From assembly GCF_022662575.1 (NCBI RefSeq), contig NZ_JALBFU010000001.1, positions 181,188 through 245,187 on the forward strand: 64,000 bases of DNA. Direction: 5' to 3'. Positions within the stretch are counted from its first letter, which is position 1; the number at the start of each line of letters is the position of its first letter. The position numbers and the translations under genes were made by a program. The notes below the pieces were generated by a model. That model saw only the letters and a list, made by a program, of their open reading frames with translations, made no database searches and had not been told where the DNA came from. Shown here piece by piece: positions 36,739-45,530 of this stretch. The DNA is from Luteimonas aquatica (GTDB taxonomy: Bacteria > Pseudomonadota > Gammaproteobacteria > Xanthomonadales > Xanthomonadaceae).

Positions 36739-39700
36739 ATGAGCACGCCAGCCACCACCGCCTTTGACAAGCAGACCCCCGAGACCCAGCCCGACGCCGC
36801 GCCGCTGCGCTTCGTCACCGCCGCCAGCCTGTTCGACGGCCACGACGCCGCGATCAACATCATGCGCCGGCTGATCCAGTCGCAGGGCGCCGAGGTCATC
36901 CACCTCGGCCACAACCGCTCGGTGGAGGACGTGGTGCGCGCCGCGCTGCAGGAGGACGCCGACGCCATCGCGCTCTCCTCCTACCAGGGCGGCCACGTCG
37001 AGTACTTCAAGTACATGGTCGACATGCTCGCCGAGCGCGGCGCCTCGCATGTCCGCGTCTTCGGCGGCGGCGGTGGCACCATCACCCCGGAGGAGATCCG
37101 CGAGCTCGAGGCCTACGGCGTGGAGCGCATCTACCACCCCAACGACGGCATGAAGATGGGCCTGGTGGAGATGATCGAGGACGTGGTCAAGCGCGCCGCC
37201 GGCGCCCGCGATGACGCCGCGCGCGCGGCAGAGAAGCACGAGGCCCCCGGCATCGACGACGAGATCGCCATCGGCCGCGTGCTCAGCGCCATCGAGGACG
37301 GCAGCTACGGCGAGGCCGAGCTCTCGCGCCTGCGCAAGCAATGGCAGCTGGCGGCCGGCAAGACCCCGGTGGTCGGCATCACCGGCACCGGCGGCGCCGG
37401 CAAGTCCTCGGTCACCGACGAGCTGCTCAACCGCTTCCTCGCCAACTTCCCGAAGATGCGCGTGGCGGTGGTCTCGGTCGATCCCACCCGCCGCCGCACC
37501 GGCGGCGCGCTGCTGGGCGACCGCATCCGCATGAACTCGCTGCGCAGCCACCGCGTCTACATGCGCTCGATGGCCACCCGCCGCCAGAACGTGGCCACCA
37601 ATGCCGTGCTCAAGGACTGCATCGCCTTCCTCAAGAGCCTGGGCTACGACCTGGTGATCGTGGAGACCGCCGGCATCGGCCAGAGCGATTCGGAGATCGT
37701 CGACCTGGTCGACTTCCCGATGTACGTGATGACCAGCGACTACGGCGCCGCCAGCCAGCTCGAGAAGATCGACATGATCGACTATGCCGAGCTGATCGTG
37801 CTCAACAAGTACGACAAGCGCGGCGCCGAGGACGCCCTGCGCGACGTGCGCAAGCAGTGGAAGCGCAACCGCGTCGCCTTCCAGACCAAGGACGCCGACG
37901 TCCCCGTCTATCCGACCATCGCCAGCCAGTTCAACGACCCCGGCGTCAGCTGGATGTTCGCCAACCTGTGCCGCCTGCTGTCCGAGAAGCTGCACCTGGC
38001 CAAGGAGGCGTGGACCCCGCGCATCGACACCTCGCTCAAGGAGCCGCGCGCCACCGTGCTGATCCCCGGCAGCCGCGTGCGCTACCTGGCCGAGATCGCC
38101 GAGCAGGGCCGGCGCATCAACGCCGCCATCGGCAAGCAGGCCGAGGCCGCCGACCGCGCGCAGGCGTTCTGGCAGGCGCTGCACGAGTTGGAGGACCCCA
38201 AGCTGCCCAGGCAGCTCGACCTCTACGGCGCCGATGCCTTGCTTCCCCCGTCCGCGAGCGAGCGAGGGGATGGAGGCGAGGGCGCCGACCGTTCCCTTCT
38301 GCTGCTGCGCCAGCGCTACAACGACGCCATCCAGTCGCTCACCTCCGACTCGCTCAAGCTGCTGCGCGACTGGCCGCAGCGCCTGAAGTCGATCACCGAC
38401 GAGGTCAACGAGTACGAGGTGCGCGGCAAGACCATCCGCGTGGAGAACTACCGCGAATCGCTCAGCCACCAGCTGATCCCCAAGATCGCCGCGCCCACCT
38501 ACAAGAGCTGGGGCGAGCTGCTCACCTTCCTCGGCAAGGAGAACCTGCCCGGCAGCTATCCCTATACCGGCGGCGTCTATCCCTACCGCCGCACCGGCGA
38601 GGACCCGATCCGCATGTTCGCCGGCGAGGGCACGCCCGAGCGCACCAACCGCCGCTTCCACTACCTCAGCGTCGGCCAGCCGGCCGCGCGCCTGTCCACC
38701 GCCTTCGACAGCGTCACCCTCTACGGCGAGGACCCGGCGCCGCGCCCGGACATCTACGGCAAGATCGGCAACTCCGGCGTCAACATCCCCACGCTAGACG
38801 ACATGAAGAAGCTGTACTCCGGCTTCGACTTGTGCGCGCCCACCACCAGCGTGTCGATGACCATCAACGGCCCGGCGCCGATCATCCTGGCGATGTTCAT
38901 GAACACCGCCATCGACCAGCAGGTGGAGAAATACCTCAAGGCCGATCCCAAGCGCTGGGAAGAGGCGGGCAAGACCCTGGTCAAGCTGTTCGAGGGCCGC
39001 AAGCGCCCCCGCTACCAGGGCGACCTGCCGCCCACCAACAACGGCCTCGGCCTGGCCCTGCTCGGCGTCTCCGGCGAGCAGATGGTCGACGCCGAGACCT
39101 ACGCCCGCATCAAGGCCGAGACCCTGGCCAGCGTGCGCGGCACCGTGCAGGCCGACATCCTCAAGGAGGACCAGGCGCAGAACACCTGCATCTTCAGCAC
39201 CGAGTTCGCCTTGCGCATGATGGGCGACATCCAGCAGTACTTCGTCGACCACAAGGTGCGCAACTTCTACTCGGTCTCGATCTCCGGCTACCACATCGCC
39301 GAGGCCGGCGCGAACCCGATCAGCCAGCTCGCCTTCACCCTCAGCAACGGCTTCACCATCGTCGAGTACTACCTCGCGCGCGGCATGAAGATCGACGACT
39401 TCGCGCCCAACCTGTCGTTCTTCTTCTCCAACGGCATGGACCCCGAATACACCGTCATCGGCCGCGTCGCCCGCCGCATCTGGGCCCGCGCCATGCGCGA
39501 GCGCTACGGCGCCAACGAGCGCAGCCAGATGATGAAGTACCACATCCAGACCAGCGGCCGCTCGCTGCACGCCCAGGAAATCCAGTTCAACGACATCCGC
39601 ACCACGCTGCAAGCGCTCTACGCGCTATTCGACAACTGCAACAGCCTGCACACCAACGCCTACGACGAGGCCATCACCACGCCGACCGAGGAAAGCGTGC

Positions 39701-40305
39701 GCCGCGCCGTCGCCATCCAGATGATCATCAACAAGGAACTGGGCCTCAACTTCAACGAGAACCCCTGGCAGGGCAGCTTCGTCGTCGACAAGCTCACCGA
39801 CATCGTCGAGGAGGCCGTCTACAAGGAGTTCGAGTCGATCAGCGAACGCGGCGGCGTGCTCGGCGCCATGGACACCATGTACCAGCGCGGCAAGATCCAG
39901 GAAGAGTCGATGTACTACGAGCACAAGAAGCACGACGGCTCGCTGCCCCTGGTCGGCGTCAACACCTTCCTCCCCAAGGAGCACGGCGGCGAGATCGCCA
40001 CCGAGATCGAGCTGATCCGCTCCACCGAGGAGGAGAAGGGCCAGCAGATCGCCAACGTCCAGGCGTGGCAGCAGTCACGGAATGCCCTGGCCCCAGTCGG
40101 GGAGACTGAGCACGGGCATCTGGCCGCCTCGGACGAGGAGGAGGACTTCGTCCACGACGGTCATGGGCTGGCCTACCTCCAGGCTACTGCCCGGGAGCGC
40201 CGGAACGTGTTCCAGGCGTTGATGGAGGCGGTGAAGACGCATAGCCTGGGGCAGATCAGCCATGCGTTGTATGACGTGGGTGGGGAGTATCGGCGGAATA
40301 TGTGA
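36739..40305 (+). CDS. icmF: Fused isobutyryl-CoA mutase (IcmF)
   Basis: A 1188-residue B12 enzyme joining three parts: the cobalamin-binding domain (residues about 25-165; base-off motif [13 protein letters not shown]), the MeaB-like G-protein chaperone (P-loop [12 protein letters not shown] near residue 213, and NKYD), and the mutase barrel (from about residue 560). [25 protein letters not shown] and [20 protein letters not shown] carry the IcmF-type substrate pocket rather than the methylmalonyl-CoA pocket. It interconverts isobutyryl- and n-butyryl-CoA and related acyl groups such as isovaleryl/pivalyl-CoA, which fits the branched-chain catabolism around it. The linker at about residues 500-518 ([17 protein letters not shown]) and the acidic stretch near residue 1130 look like insertions. 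Confidence 0.93.
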   Translation: MSTPATTAFDKQTPETQPDAAPLRFVTAASLFDGHDAAINIMRRLIQSQGAEVIHLGHNRSVEDVVRAALQEDADAIALSSYQGGHVEYFKYMVDMLAERGASHVRVFGGGGGTITPEEIRELEAYGVERIYHPNDGMKMGLVEMIEDVVKRAAGARDDAARAAEKHEAPGIDDEIAIGRVLSAIEDGSYGEAELSRLRKQWQLAAGKTPVVGITGTGGAGKSSVTDELLNRFLANFPKMRVAVVSVDPTRRRTGGALLGDRIRMNSLRSHRVYMRSMATRRQNVATNAVLKDCIAFLKSLGYDLVIVETAGIGQSDSEIVDLVDFPMYVMTSDYGAASQLEKIDMIDYAELIVLNKYDKRGAEDALRDVRKQWKRNRVAFQTKDADVPVYPTIASQFNDPGVSWMFANLCRLLSEKLHLAKEAWTPRIDTSLKEPRATVLIPGSRVRYLAEIAEQGRRINAAIGKQAEAADRAQAFWQALHELEDPKLPRQLDLYGADALLPPSASERGDGGEGADRSLLLLRQRYNDAIQSLTSDSLKLLRDWPQRLKSITDEVNEYEVRGKTIRVENYRESLSHQLIPKIAAPTYKSWGELLTFLGKENLPGSYPYTGGVYPYRRTGEDPIRMFAGEGTPERTNRRFHYLSVGQPAARLSTAFDSVTLYGEDPAPRPDIYGKIGNSGVNIPTLDDMKKLYSGFDLCAPTTSVSMTINGPAPIILAMFMNTAIDQQVEKYLKADPKRWEEAGKTLVKLFEGRKRPRYQGDLPPTNNGLGLALLGVSGEQMVDAETYARIKAETLASVRGTVQADILKEDQAQNTCIFSTEFALRMMGDIQQYFVDHKVRNFYSVSISGYHIAEAGANPISQLAFTLSNGFTIVEYYLARGMKIDDFAPNLSFFFSNGMDPEYTVIGRVARRIWARAMRERYGANERSQMMKYHIQTSGRSLHAQEIQFNDIRTTLQALYALFDNCNSLHTNAYDEAITTPTEESVRRAVAIQMIINKELGLNFNENPWQGSFVVDKLTDIVEEAVYKEFESISERGGVLGAMDTMYQRGKIQEESMYYEHKKHDGSLPLVGVNTFLPKEHGGEIATEIELIRSTEEEKGQQIANVQAWQQSRNALAPVGETEHGHLAASDEEEDFVHDGHGLAYLQATARERRNVFQALMEAVKTHSLGQISHALYDVGGEYRRNM

Positions 40306-40334
40306 TTCGCATTGTGCTTTAGGGGAGAACGGAA

Positions 40335-40899
40335 TTGCAGTGCATCGTTCTAGTGGACTACGACAATCTCCAGCAGTTGAAGCCAGAAAGAAAGATTGAA
40401 GACGTGGCTTTCAATATCAATAGGATTGCTGAGCTAGTCGCTTTAGCGCGATTGGAGTGTTTTCCCCAATGCCACGAAGTAGTGATGCGACTATACGGGG
40501 GGGTGGACTGATATGAGAGGACAGCTAACTTTCAGGGCTGATTGGCTGTATCGAGTTCTTCATACTGTGCGCGGACGTCGTCATGGTGCTCGTATTACGC
40601 CCGAGGTCGTCTTAAGTCTCATGTGCTGCCCAGATCAAAAACTCATTGGCACTTATAGGTATGGGTCGCAAAAAATGGTCGATACCATGCTGTGCGCCGA
40701 TATGGTGTATGCATCGCGAGAGACTGCCTGTCCACTGGGGTTGCTTTCTGACGATGACGATATGGTTCCTGGTCTAGTTTTTGCATCTACGATTAGGCGC
40801 GGTGCTTTATGTTCTAGAAAGCGAGAATCAGGTGCCGGTGTCAACGATAGTGTCATTTTGCGGCTGGGAGTTATGCTGAGGGAGCACGGCAATGTCTGA
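40335..40899 (+). pseudogene. NYN-domain nuclease gene, split by a frameshift in G7
   Basis: Two frames together make one 187-residue NYN (PIN-like) protein. Part 1 (TTG at 40335, after a GGGGAGA ribosome site) reads MQCIVLVDYDNLQQL...VMRLYGG and stops at 40511. Part 2 (40513-40899) reads MRGQLTFRADWLYRV...QKMVDTMLCADMVYA...SDDDDMVPGL. Removing one G from the seven at 40497-40503 restores the canonical RLYGGW and joins the frames. All acidic residues expected of an NYN active site are present (VDYDN, MVDTML, SDDDD). NYN proteins are metal-dependent RNases. The stop overlaps the NACHT gene start by eight bases. The break may be a sequencing error, a phase switch or true decay. The region is far lower in GC than the genome around it. 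Confidence 0.72.
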
Positions 40900-43204
40900 C
40901 CTTGTGGCTGTATGGAAGGAGCGGATCGAGCGCGATCTTGCGCCATTCATTGATCCGGGAAGCGAGTTGCTTATTATCGAAGATGGGGCCGTGATTGAAG
41001 CGACGTGGGAGCAGCGAAGGGTCGTAAGGCAGGCGCGCTTTCGCGTGTCACTCGCAGGGGGTGAGGTCGAGGTTGAGTGCGGTTCAAATAGAACAACCTA
41101 TACGGCGTTCTTTGCCGGCGAGGATATGGCGGACTTGATTGGTATTGCCAAGGGAAGTTTGGCCAGACTGAAGAACTCTATATATGTTGAAACTTTCGCA
41201 AAGGACTCGAATGCGGAAATTGATACGGAATCGCCGGCAATCTCTCTAATTCGCAGTTGTGTCGAAAAATCTGATTCAAGTGATCTTCTGACTGATTTGG
41301 TGATGATTACTGCAGAGGCTGGCGCGGGCAAGACGAGTGTACTTAAGGAATTGGTCAGACAGCAGGCGGATCTGTTTGTCCGAGGGCAATCTCGATACTT
41401 GTACCTGTATGTAGATGCGCAAGGCCGCGCTCTCGCTAGGTTCAACGAAGCGCTGGCTACCGAGCTGAATGAGCTGCGTGTGATGCTGCCGTTTCATGCC
41501 GTCTCAACTCTGGTTAGATTGGGTTTGCTTGTGCCGGTTATTGATGGTTTTGATGAGCTAATTGGTGTTGGAGGATATGATGATGCTTTCAACTCAATTT
41601 CATCATTCGTCGAAGAATTGAATGGCAGTGGTGTAATTCTTGCATCTGCTCGTTCGACATATTACGAACAAGAATTCTTATCCAGGGCCAATAGAGCGTC
41701 TGCGTTAGGTGAACAGTCTTGGAAGCTGGACTCTATTGAAATCAGAGGCTGGGCCGAAATACAGAGACGGCAGTATGTGGATTGGCGTTGCAAAGAAAAT
41801 GGGCAGTCGGATTCGATTGCCCTCGCGCTTACGAAGATATTTTCCGGAGAAAATGAAGAGCTTGCGGACAAGCCTCTTTTCATTGTGAGGGCTGTCGACA
41901 TCCTGATGACCGGGGGGGATTTGGAAGGAAGTGGTGGGTTATTGGAAAGATTGATTTCATCTTTCCTTCAGCGCGAGCAGCGAGATAAGCTTCGTGACAG
42001 AAATGAGCGCCCCATACTGTCAGTGGTGCAGTTGAGGTCACTTTGCGAGGATTTCTCGGAAGAAATGTGGGCGCAGGGGACGCGTGAACTTGATCGGTCG
42101 ACGGTAAAGGATTTGGCGGAATTGGTGTTGTCAGATACTTCTCTTTCAAGTTCCGATCAGCATGTGGTCATGGAGCGAATGCCTACGATGGCTTTTCTGC
42201 AAGTTGGAGAGTCCTATGGGGCCGTTGCATTCGAACATGAATTATTCTTCTCTCAGTTTCTTGCAAATAGGTTCGCCAAAAAAATTTCATCTTCTGCACA
42301 AGGTCTTTCATTGCTTCTGGGGCGCTCTGTGATGCCAGATTCATTGGCTCACGGCGTTGCTGCTAAATTGCATGAGATGGTGGTTGCCGGCGAGGTAACC
42401 GTTTCGAGTCTTGTGGCGATACTTTGTGCTGCTTCGGCAGAGTTTTCGCCAAAACAAGGACAAGTAAAAGAGAATGCAGGAAGGATAGTTGCTGCTCTGC
42501 TTGCGCGCTTAGAGGTGCCATGCGAGAGTATTAATATTCGTGACGTTGTATTTCCCGGATCATCGATGAGAGGGATTCAGTTTAGTGCATGCACCTTCAG
42601 TGATGTGGAGTTTCGGAGGGCTGATTTTTCGAATCTTAAATTCATTGGATGTTGTGGGGATCGTTTAGTTTTTGAGAGTGTGCTTGTCGACGGCTGCACG
42701 GTGCTTGAGCTGGTTGGTCAGGTGGATGTTTCTAGTTTTAATGGATTGAGGGTTGCAAGCGCTGATGGGGGGATTGTTCAGTTGTTTGATCCTACGAAAG
42801 TCCGGGGAGAGCTTAATGCTCGTGGATTTCCTGCGGCTAAAGCATCGGATCCATCGGCAGTGAGAAATGTTTCTGATGATGTGGTGAGGCTTGTGGATCG
42901 CCTGGCGCGTGCATATACGAGATGTAATCCTGTTTGCGTGCAAGATCGAACTTTTGCTGGAATCTTTGATGATGTTCGATGGGGTGGTGTAGAGAGAGTT
43001 GCCATTGATTCTGGTGTTGTTCGCTCCGAGACTCGGTCTGCTCATGGGCCGCGCCGCAAATTTTTACGTCGCACGGTTACTCCAGCCGAACTTATGTCTG
43101 GTTTCGATACGCGTGAGAATGTGAATGCCAGCGTTCGAGCTTTCTGGGAGGGGCTTGAGCAGCTTTATCCAAAACAGGGGTCAGGGTCGACTTTCAACTC
43201 CTGA
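40892..43204 (+). CDS. NACHT-type STAND NTPase with pentapeptide-repeat-like segment
   Basis: A 770-residue NLR-like protein. Residues 1-120 are an N-terminal domain I do not recognise. The NTPase has Walker A AEAGAGKTS (141-149) and the NACHT-style Walker B VPVIDGFDEL (214-223), then a helical part with FEHELFFSQFLANRF (447-461), matching the 'F.H.sfqEfLaA' segment of NACHT proteins. Residues about 545-600 (FPGSSMRGIQFSACTFSDVEFRRADFSNLKF) have pentapeptide-repeat character; the last 160 residues are unknown. Bacterial NACHT proteins act in anti-phage defence by sensing and oligomerising. Coupling to the NYN nuclease (overlapping genes) suggests the nuclease is the effector. The C-terminal PKQGSGSTFNS is coded by a repeat motif, so the natural end may be lost. 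Confidence 0.82.
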   Translation: MSDLVAVWKERIERDLAPFIDPGSELLIIEDGAVIEATWEQRRVVRQARFRVSLAGGEVEVECGSNRTTYTAFFAGEDMADLIGIAKGSLARLKNSIYVETFAKDSNAEIDTESPAISLIRSCVEKSDSSDLLTDLVMITAEAGAGKTSVLKELVRQQADLFVRGQSRYLYLYVDAQGRALARFNEALATELNELRVMLPFHAVSTLVRLGLLVPVIDGFDELIGVGGYDDAFNSISSFVEELNGSGVILASARSTYYEQEFLSRANRASALGEQSWKLDSIEIRGWAEIQRRQYVDWRCKENGQSDSIALALTKIFSGENEELADKPLFIVRAVDILMTGGDLEGSGGLLERLISSFLQREQRDKLRDRNERPILSVVQLRSLCEDFSEEMWAQGTRELDRSTVKDLAELVLSDTSLSSSDQHVVMERMPTMAFLQVGESYGAVAFEHELFFSQFLANRFAKKISSSAQGLSLLLGRSVMPDSLAHGVAAKLHEMVVAGEVTVSSLVAILCAASAEFSPKQGQVKENAGRIVAALLARLEVPCESINIRDVVFPGSSMRGIQFSACTFSDVEFRRADFSNLKFIGCCGDRLVFESVLVDGCTVLELVGQVDVSSFNGLRVASADGGIVQLFDPTKVRGELNARGFPAAKASDPSAVRNVSDDVVRLVDRLARAYTRCNPVCVQDRTFAGIFDDVRWGGVERVAIDSGVVRSETRSAHGPRRKFLRRTVTPAELMSGFDTRENVNASVRAFWEGLEQLYPKQGSGSTFNS
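43171..43195. repeat. GGTCAGGGTCGACTTT motif copy inside the NACHT 3' end
   Basis: AACAGGGGTCAGGGTCGAC followed by TTTC resembles the GGGGTCAGAGTCGACTTT ends found next to REP-associated transposase genes in xanthomonads. Related copies lie at 43988-44011, 44047-44068 and, inverted, near 44910-44928. Here it supplies the last codons of the NACHT gene. Confidence 0.6.
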
Positions 43205-43327
43205 CGCTCCGGGTTCTATGACCTTTCGCGGCCTGCCGATCTTCCTCGGGCCCAGCGAGCGCCCAAGCTGCGCTTCAATTGCCTTGCGGATCTGTCGCTT
43301 GTTTCCGTCCTTTGTTTCTCTAGATTG
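43181..43327 (-). pseudogene. 3' remnant of a REP-associated tyrosine transposase
   Basis: On the minus strand the frame reads ETKDGNKRQIRKAIEAQLGR, then SLGPRKIGRPRKVIEPGASG and stops at 43181. A C-terminal helix of the type 'RQIexaLGR' followed by a GRPRK AT-hook-like end is typical of xanthomonad REP-associated (IS200-like) transposases. The catalytic HUH domain is missing; upstream the frame dissolves into the start region of the next plus-strand gene. It overlaps the NACHT 3' end by 24 bases. This is a fragment, not an active element. Confidence 0.55.
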
Positions 43328-43356
43328 CTGCATATTTAGGTTGAGGGAAGAGAATA

Positions 43357-43968
43357 ATGCTTCGAATGACCCTGCTGCTCGCCATACTGGGCATAGGCAC
43401 GGCGCATGCACAAACCCCGATTGATCTGGACACCGCAGCCAGCCTGCTGGGGAAATCGAGCGGGCAGCCGGTCAGATTGCATTCCACCCGCGACTTTGGC
43501 CGAGAGCCATTTATGGCCGCCCGGTCGGTGCTGGTGGATCCAGCACAGGCCGAGGCGTTGGTCGAATCGCTGCGCTCGCGTCTTGGTCCGGGGTTGATCG
43601 CTTTCGTCGGTACGGACAACAGTCTGGCCGATCCGCCTGCGATGGGCTCCGAAGTGGTGGTGGCCAAGGGGGCGGATCAGTTCGACATCCTGCGCGTGGC
43701 GGCGAGCAATGCCGTCAATTACGACATGGCGACGGAGGACCTGATCCGGAAACTGAAGGAGTGGGATGCCGCGTATGGAATCGATATCTATATGGCTTCC
43801 ACGGACACCATCGCCTTCCGCCTGAAGACATTGCCCCCGGATCTGCATGCCTTCGCCGAAGAGGTGTACGCGTTCTGCCCGGACACCGTCGATCAAGGCA
43901 TTGGTTCGGTCGATGCGCTAGCCGAGGTCATCGGTCGGGATCGTGTCGTGGGGCTCTGGTGGGATTGA
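43357..43968 (+). CDS. Exported DUF4253 domain protein
   Basis: A 203-residue protein with a short signal peptide (MLRMTLLLAILGIGTAHAQ). The DUF4253 hallmark occupies the C-terminal two thirds: FDILRVAASNAVNYDMATED, LKEWDAAYGIDIYMASTDTI, and the end FCPDTVDQGIGSVDALAEVI...VVGLWWD. The family is widespread and uncharacterised; it often sits in accessory loci and toxin-immunity-like islands, usually without a signal peptide. The GC of this gene is closer to the genome average than that of the NACHT gene. It is bracketed by motif copies at 43171-43195 and 43988-44011, so it may be a separate cassette. GAGGGAAGAG upstream is the ribosome site. Confidence 0.8.
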   Translation: MLRMTLLLAILGIGTAHAQTPIDLDTAASLLGKSSGQPVRLHSTRDFGREPFMAARSVLVDPAQAEALVESLRSRLGPGLIAFVGTDNSLADPPAMGSEVVVAKGADQFDILRVAASNAVNYDMATEDLIRKLKEWDAAYGIDIYMASTDTIAFRLKTLPPDLHAFAEEVYAFCPDTVDQGIGSVDALAEVIGRDRVVGLWWD

Positions 43969-43987
43969 CTGCGTAGAGCCGTTCGGC

Positions 43988-44068
43988 AAAAACTGGGCAG
44001 AGTCGACTTTTCATCCAGAGAACAGGGTTGGGTTGGGATTGAAGAGAAATTGGGGCAGATTCACTCTT
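43988..44068. repeat. Two further GTCGAC-type motif copies
   Basis: AAAAACTGGGCAGAGTCGAC plus TTTT at 43988-44011 and AAATTGGGGCAGATTCACTC plus TT at 44047-44068 are variants of the same motif, 59 bases apart. They fall in the 202-bp gap between the DUF4253 gene and the next membrane-protein gene and contain no ORF. Confidence 0.55.
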
Positions 44069-44170
44069 CGAGCACTGCGCTGGCATTAGCTTTTAACGTG
44101 ATAACTAGCTCCTCGGAGAGAGGTGGCTCGTGCTTCTTGAGCTAGTGCCCGCGTCTATAAAGGATTCGAT

Positions 44171-44887
44171 TTGGCTAAGAAGGGCAGGCCTGCAGTGAGC
44201 ACTCCCTCCGAGACGCCCCGGGCACTCGGATTCGAGTTCATGGATGAAATGCTCGATGCATTCGCTGAGTCCCAAAAGGGGACGCTGCCTGGCCCGTGGG
44301 AGCGATGGTCGTTCGCCATCGGTTTCATGGGGGCCGGTGCAGGAATGCTTTTAGGCGTGCTGCTGGAAGGGCGTGCCGCGATGGTGTCTGCCGTCGCGGG
44401 CTTGGTTGTTGAGCTTTCGGGTTTTGCGTTGTCTCTGATGCTGTTGGTAAAACGCGAGTGGCGCGCCTTCCGTTCCGCAAAACGTAATTATGCCTGTGAG
44501 CTGGATCGTGATTTCACGAAGTACCAGCAGTACGTGAATGTTCTTCGTCTCTACCCGGCGGCCGAGAGGAGCATGCGGTTGCATTACATTCTCGGGCGGC
44601 GCAGGACGCTGCAGCGTCGGCTTGGTCTTTTCAGCGGAGGCCTCGAGCGTCTCGGCGTTCTCCCCGTTATCTTCGTCTTGTATCTGCAGTTCAAGGATTG
44701 GGAGTGGGGCGATTGGGGCATGCTTGCTGAGATTAATCTGGTTCAAGGCCTGCTGATTTGGGCATTGCTTTTGGCGTACGCCATGGGGTGGTATCTACTG
44801 CGCCTCAACGATCGTATTGAACTTTACGAAGTCTTGTTGGAGGAATCTTTGCGGCAGGATGAAGAAGGTGATCTTAAATTCGTTTGA
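44171..44887 (+). CDS. Four-helix membrane protein of unknown function
   Basis: A 238-residue protein from a TTG start with AAAGGA seven bases upstream. Residues 1-40 are cytoplasmic and polar (MAKKGRPAVSTPSETPRALG). Two helix pairs follow: about 46-66 and 70-93, and about 160-178 and 190-212. Between the pairs is a basic region (REWRAFRSAKRNYACELDRD...ILGRRRTLQRRLG); the end is acidic (LLEESLRQDEEGDLKFV). No family is recognised. The gene has a GC content near 53%, below the genome average, and lies in the same island as the NACHT module. It could be an effector or an ordinary passenger; context gives no more. Confidence 0.65.
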   Translation: MAKKGRPAVSTPSETPRALGFEFMDEMLDAFAESQKGTLPGPWERWSFAIGFMGAGAGMLLGVLLEGRAAMVSAVAGLVVELSGFALSLMLLVKREWRAFRSAKRNYACELDRDFTKYQQYVNVLRLYPAAERSMRLHYILGRRRTLQRRLGLFSGGLERLGVLPVIFVLYLQFKDWEWGDWGMLAEINLVQGLLIWALLLAYAMGWYLLRLNDRIELYEVLLEESLRQDEEGDLKFV

Positions 44888-44909
44888 TGGTTGATCACGC
44901 TCTGTGCGC

Positions 44910-44928
44910 TGACCTGACCCTTGTTTCT
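44910..44928. repeat. Inverted copy of the island motif
   Basis: TGACCTGACCCTTGTTTC, read on the minus strand as GAAACAAGGGTCAGGTCA, matches the AAACAGGGGTCAGGGTC part of the 43171 motif in the opposite direction. It lies at the right edge of the low-GC island, next to the MazG-like gene. Confidence 0.5.
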
Positions 44929-45253
44929 ATGTGTTTAGCTCGCTAGATACATATTCGGTCAGCTCTCCGGTGTTTCTGGCAAACTCCGCCTCTAGATCAA
45001 TGCCACATTTGTTCGCAAGAACAATGATCGACCACAGACAGTCCGACAACTCGTGCCCAAGCTTCGCCTTGCAGTCGTCGATGTCCCGGATGCCGGCGTT
45101 CGCCTGGATCAGTTTCGCCAAGTCGCCCACGTCCCCCATGAAACCCAGCGCCAGTTCTTCCGGGGTCCAGATGCGTCCGTACTTCTTGGTCTCGAGCTGC
45201 TCGTAGAGAGCGTTCAGTCGAAGTGCCGACGCTTCAAGATCGCTGAATTCCAT
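44927..45253 (-). CDS. MazG-like nucleotide pyrophosphohydrolase
   Basis: A 108-residue all-alpha NTP pyrophosphatase of the MazG/dUTPase superfamily. The metal-binding pattern is present: EELALGFMGDVGDLAKLIQ (the first motif reads E...GDVGDLAK where ExxE is more usual) and LGHELSDCLWSIIVLANKCG (ExxD-type second motif). Such enzymes cleave (d)NTPs, often odd ones, to the monophosphate. The start ATG (45253) is 10 bases from the stop of the upstream membrane protein gene on the same strand, so it may be the last gene of the SPFH operon. A link to nucleotide-based stress or phage defence is possible but not shown. Confidence 0.8.
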   Translation of the reverse strand: MEFSDLEASALRLNALYEQLETKKYGRIWTPEELALGFMGDVGDLAKLIQANAGIRDIDDCKAKLGHELSDCLWSIIVLANKCGIDLEAEFARNTGELTEYVSSELNT

Positions 45254-45263
45254 GCCATACCGC

Positions 45264-45530
45264 CTAGCTCGGGGGAGAGTTGTCCTGGATCCGCTGCACG
45301 CGCTTGCGGTACTCGCTCACGTTGTCGCCATCGATGCTCGTCCTCTGCGTGCCGGTCACCGTGTTGACCTTCCTGTCCGAGCCGGTCACCGGCTTGGCCT
45401 CGACCTTGGTCTCGCGCTCGAAGGCATGGGATTTGTCGGTGTTGCGGTAATACCGGTACAGGGCCCAGTACAGCGCGGTCGCGCCGGCGGGGCCGAGGGC
45501 CAGCAGGAAAAGGCCGCCGTCGTCGCTCAT
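45264..45530 (-). CDS. Small membrane protein in SPFH operon
   Basis: An 88-residue protein with one N-terminal membrane helix (GGLFLLALGPAGATALYWAL, residues about 5-24) and a hydrophilic C-terminal part (YRNTDKSHAFERETKVEAKP, then VSEYRKRVQRIQDNSPPS). The ATG overlaps the stop of the zinc-ribbon gene (ATGA at 45527-45530), so it is translationally coupled. No family is recognised. It probably works with the SPFH and zinc-ribbon proteins at the membrane. Confidence 0.7.
   Translation of the reverse strand: MSDDGGLFLLALGPAGATALYWALYRYYRNTDKSHAFERETKVEAKPVTGSDRKVNTVTGTQRTSIDGDNVSEYRKRVQRIQDNSPPS

Noticed and set aside
36739-40305. Methylmalonyl-CoA mutase
   Set aside because: The fused B12-G-protein-mutase order and the MFAGEG and ISQL pocket residues fit IcmF, not MCM.
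40513-40899. Independent 128-residue protein upstream of the NACHT gene
   Set aside because: It starts inside the NYN fold, lacks a ribosome site, and joins the preceding ORF perfectly when one G is removed.
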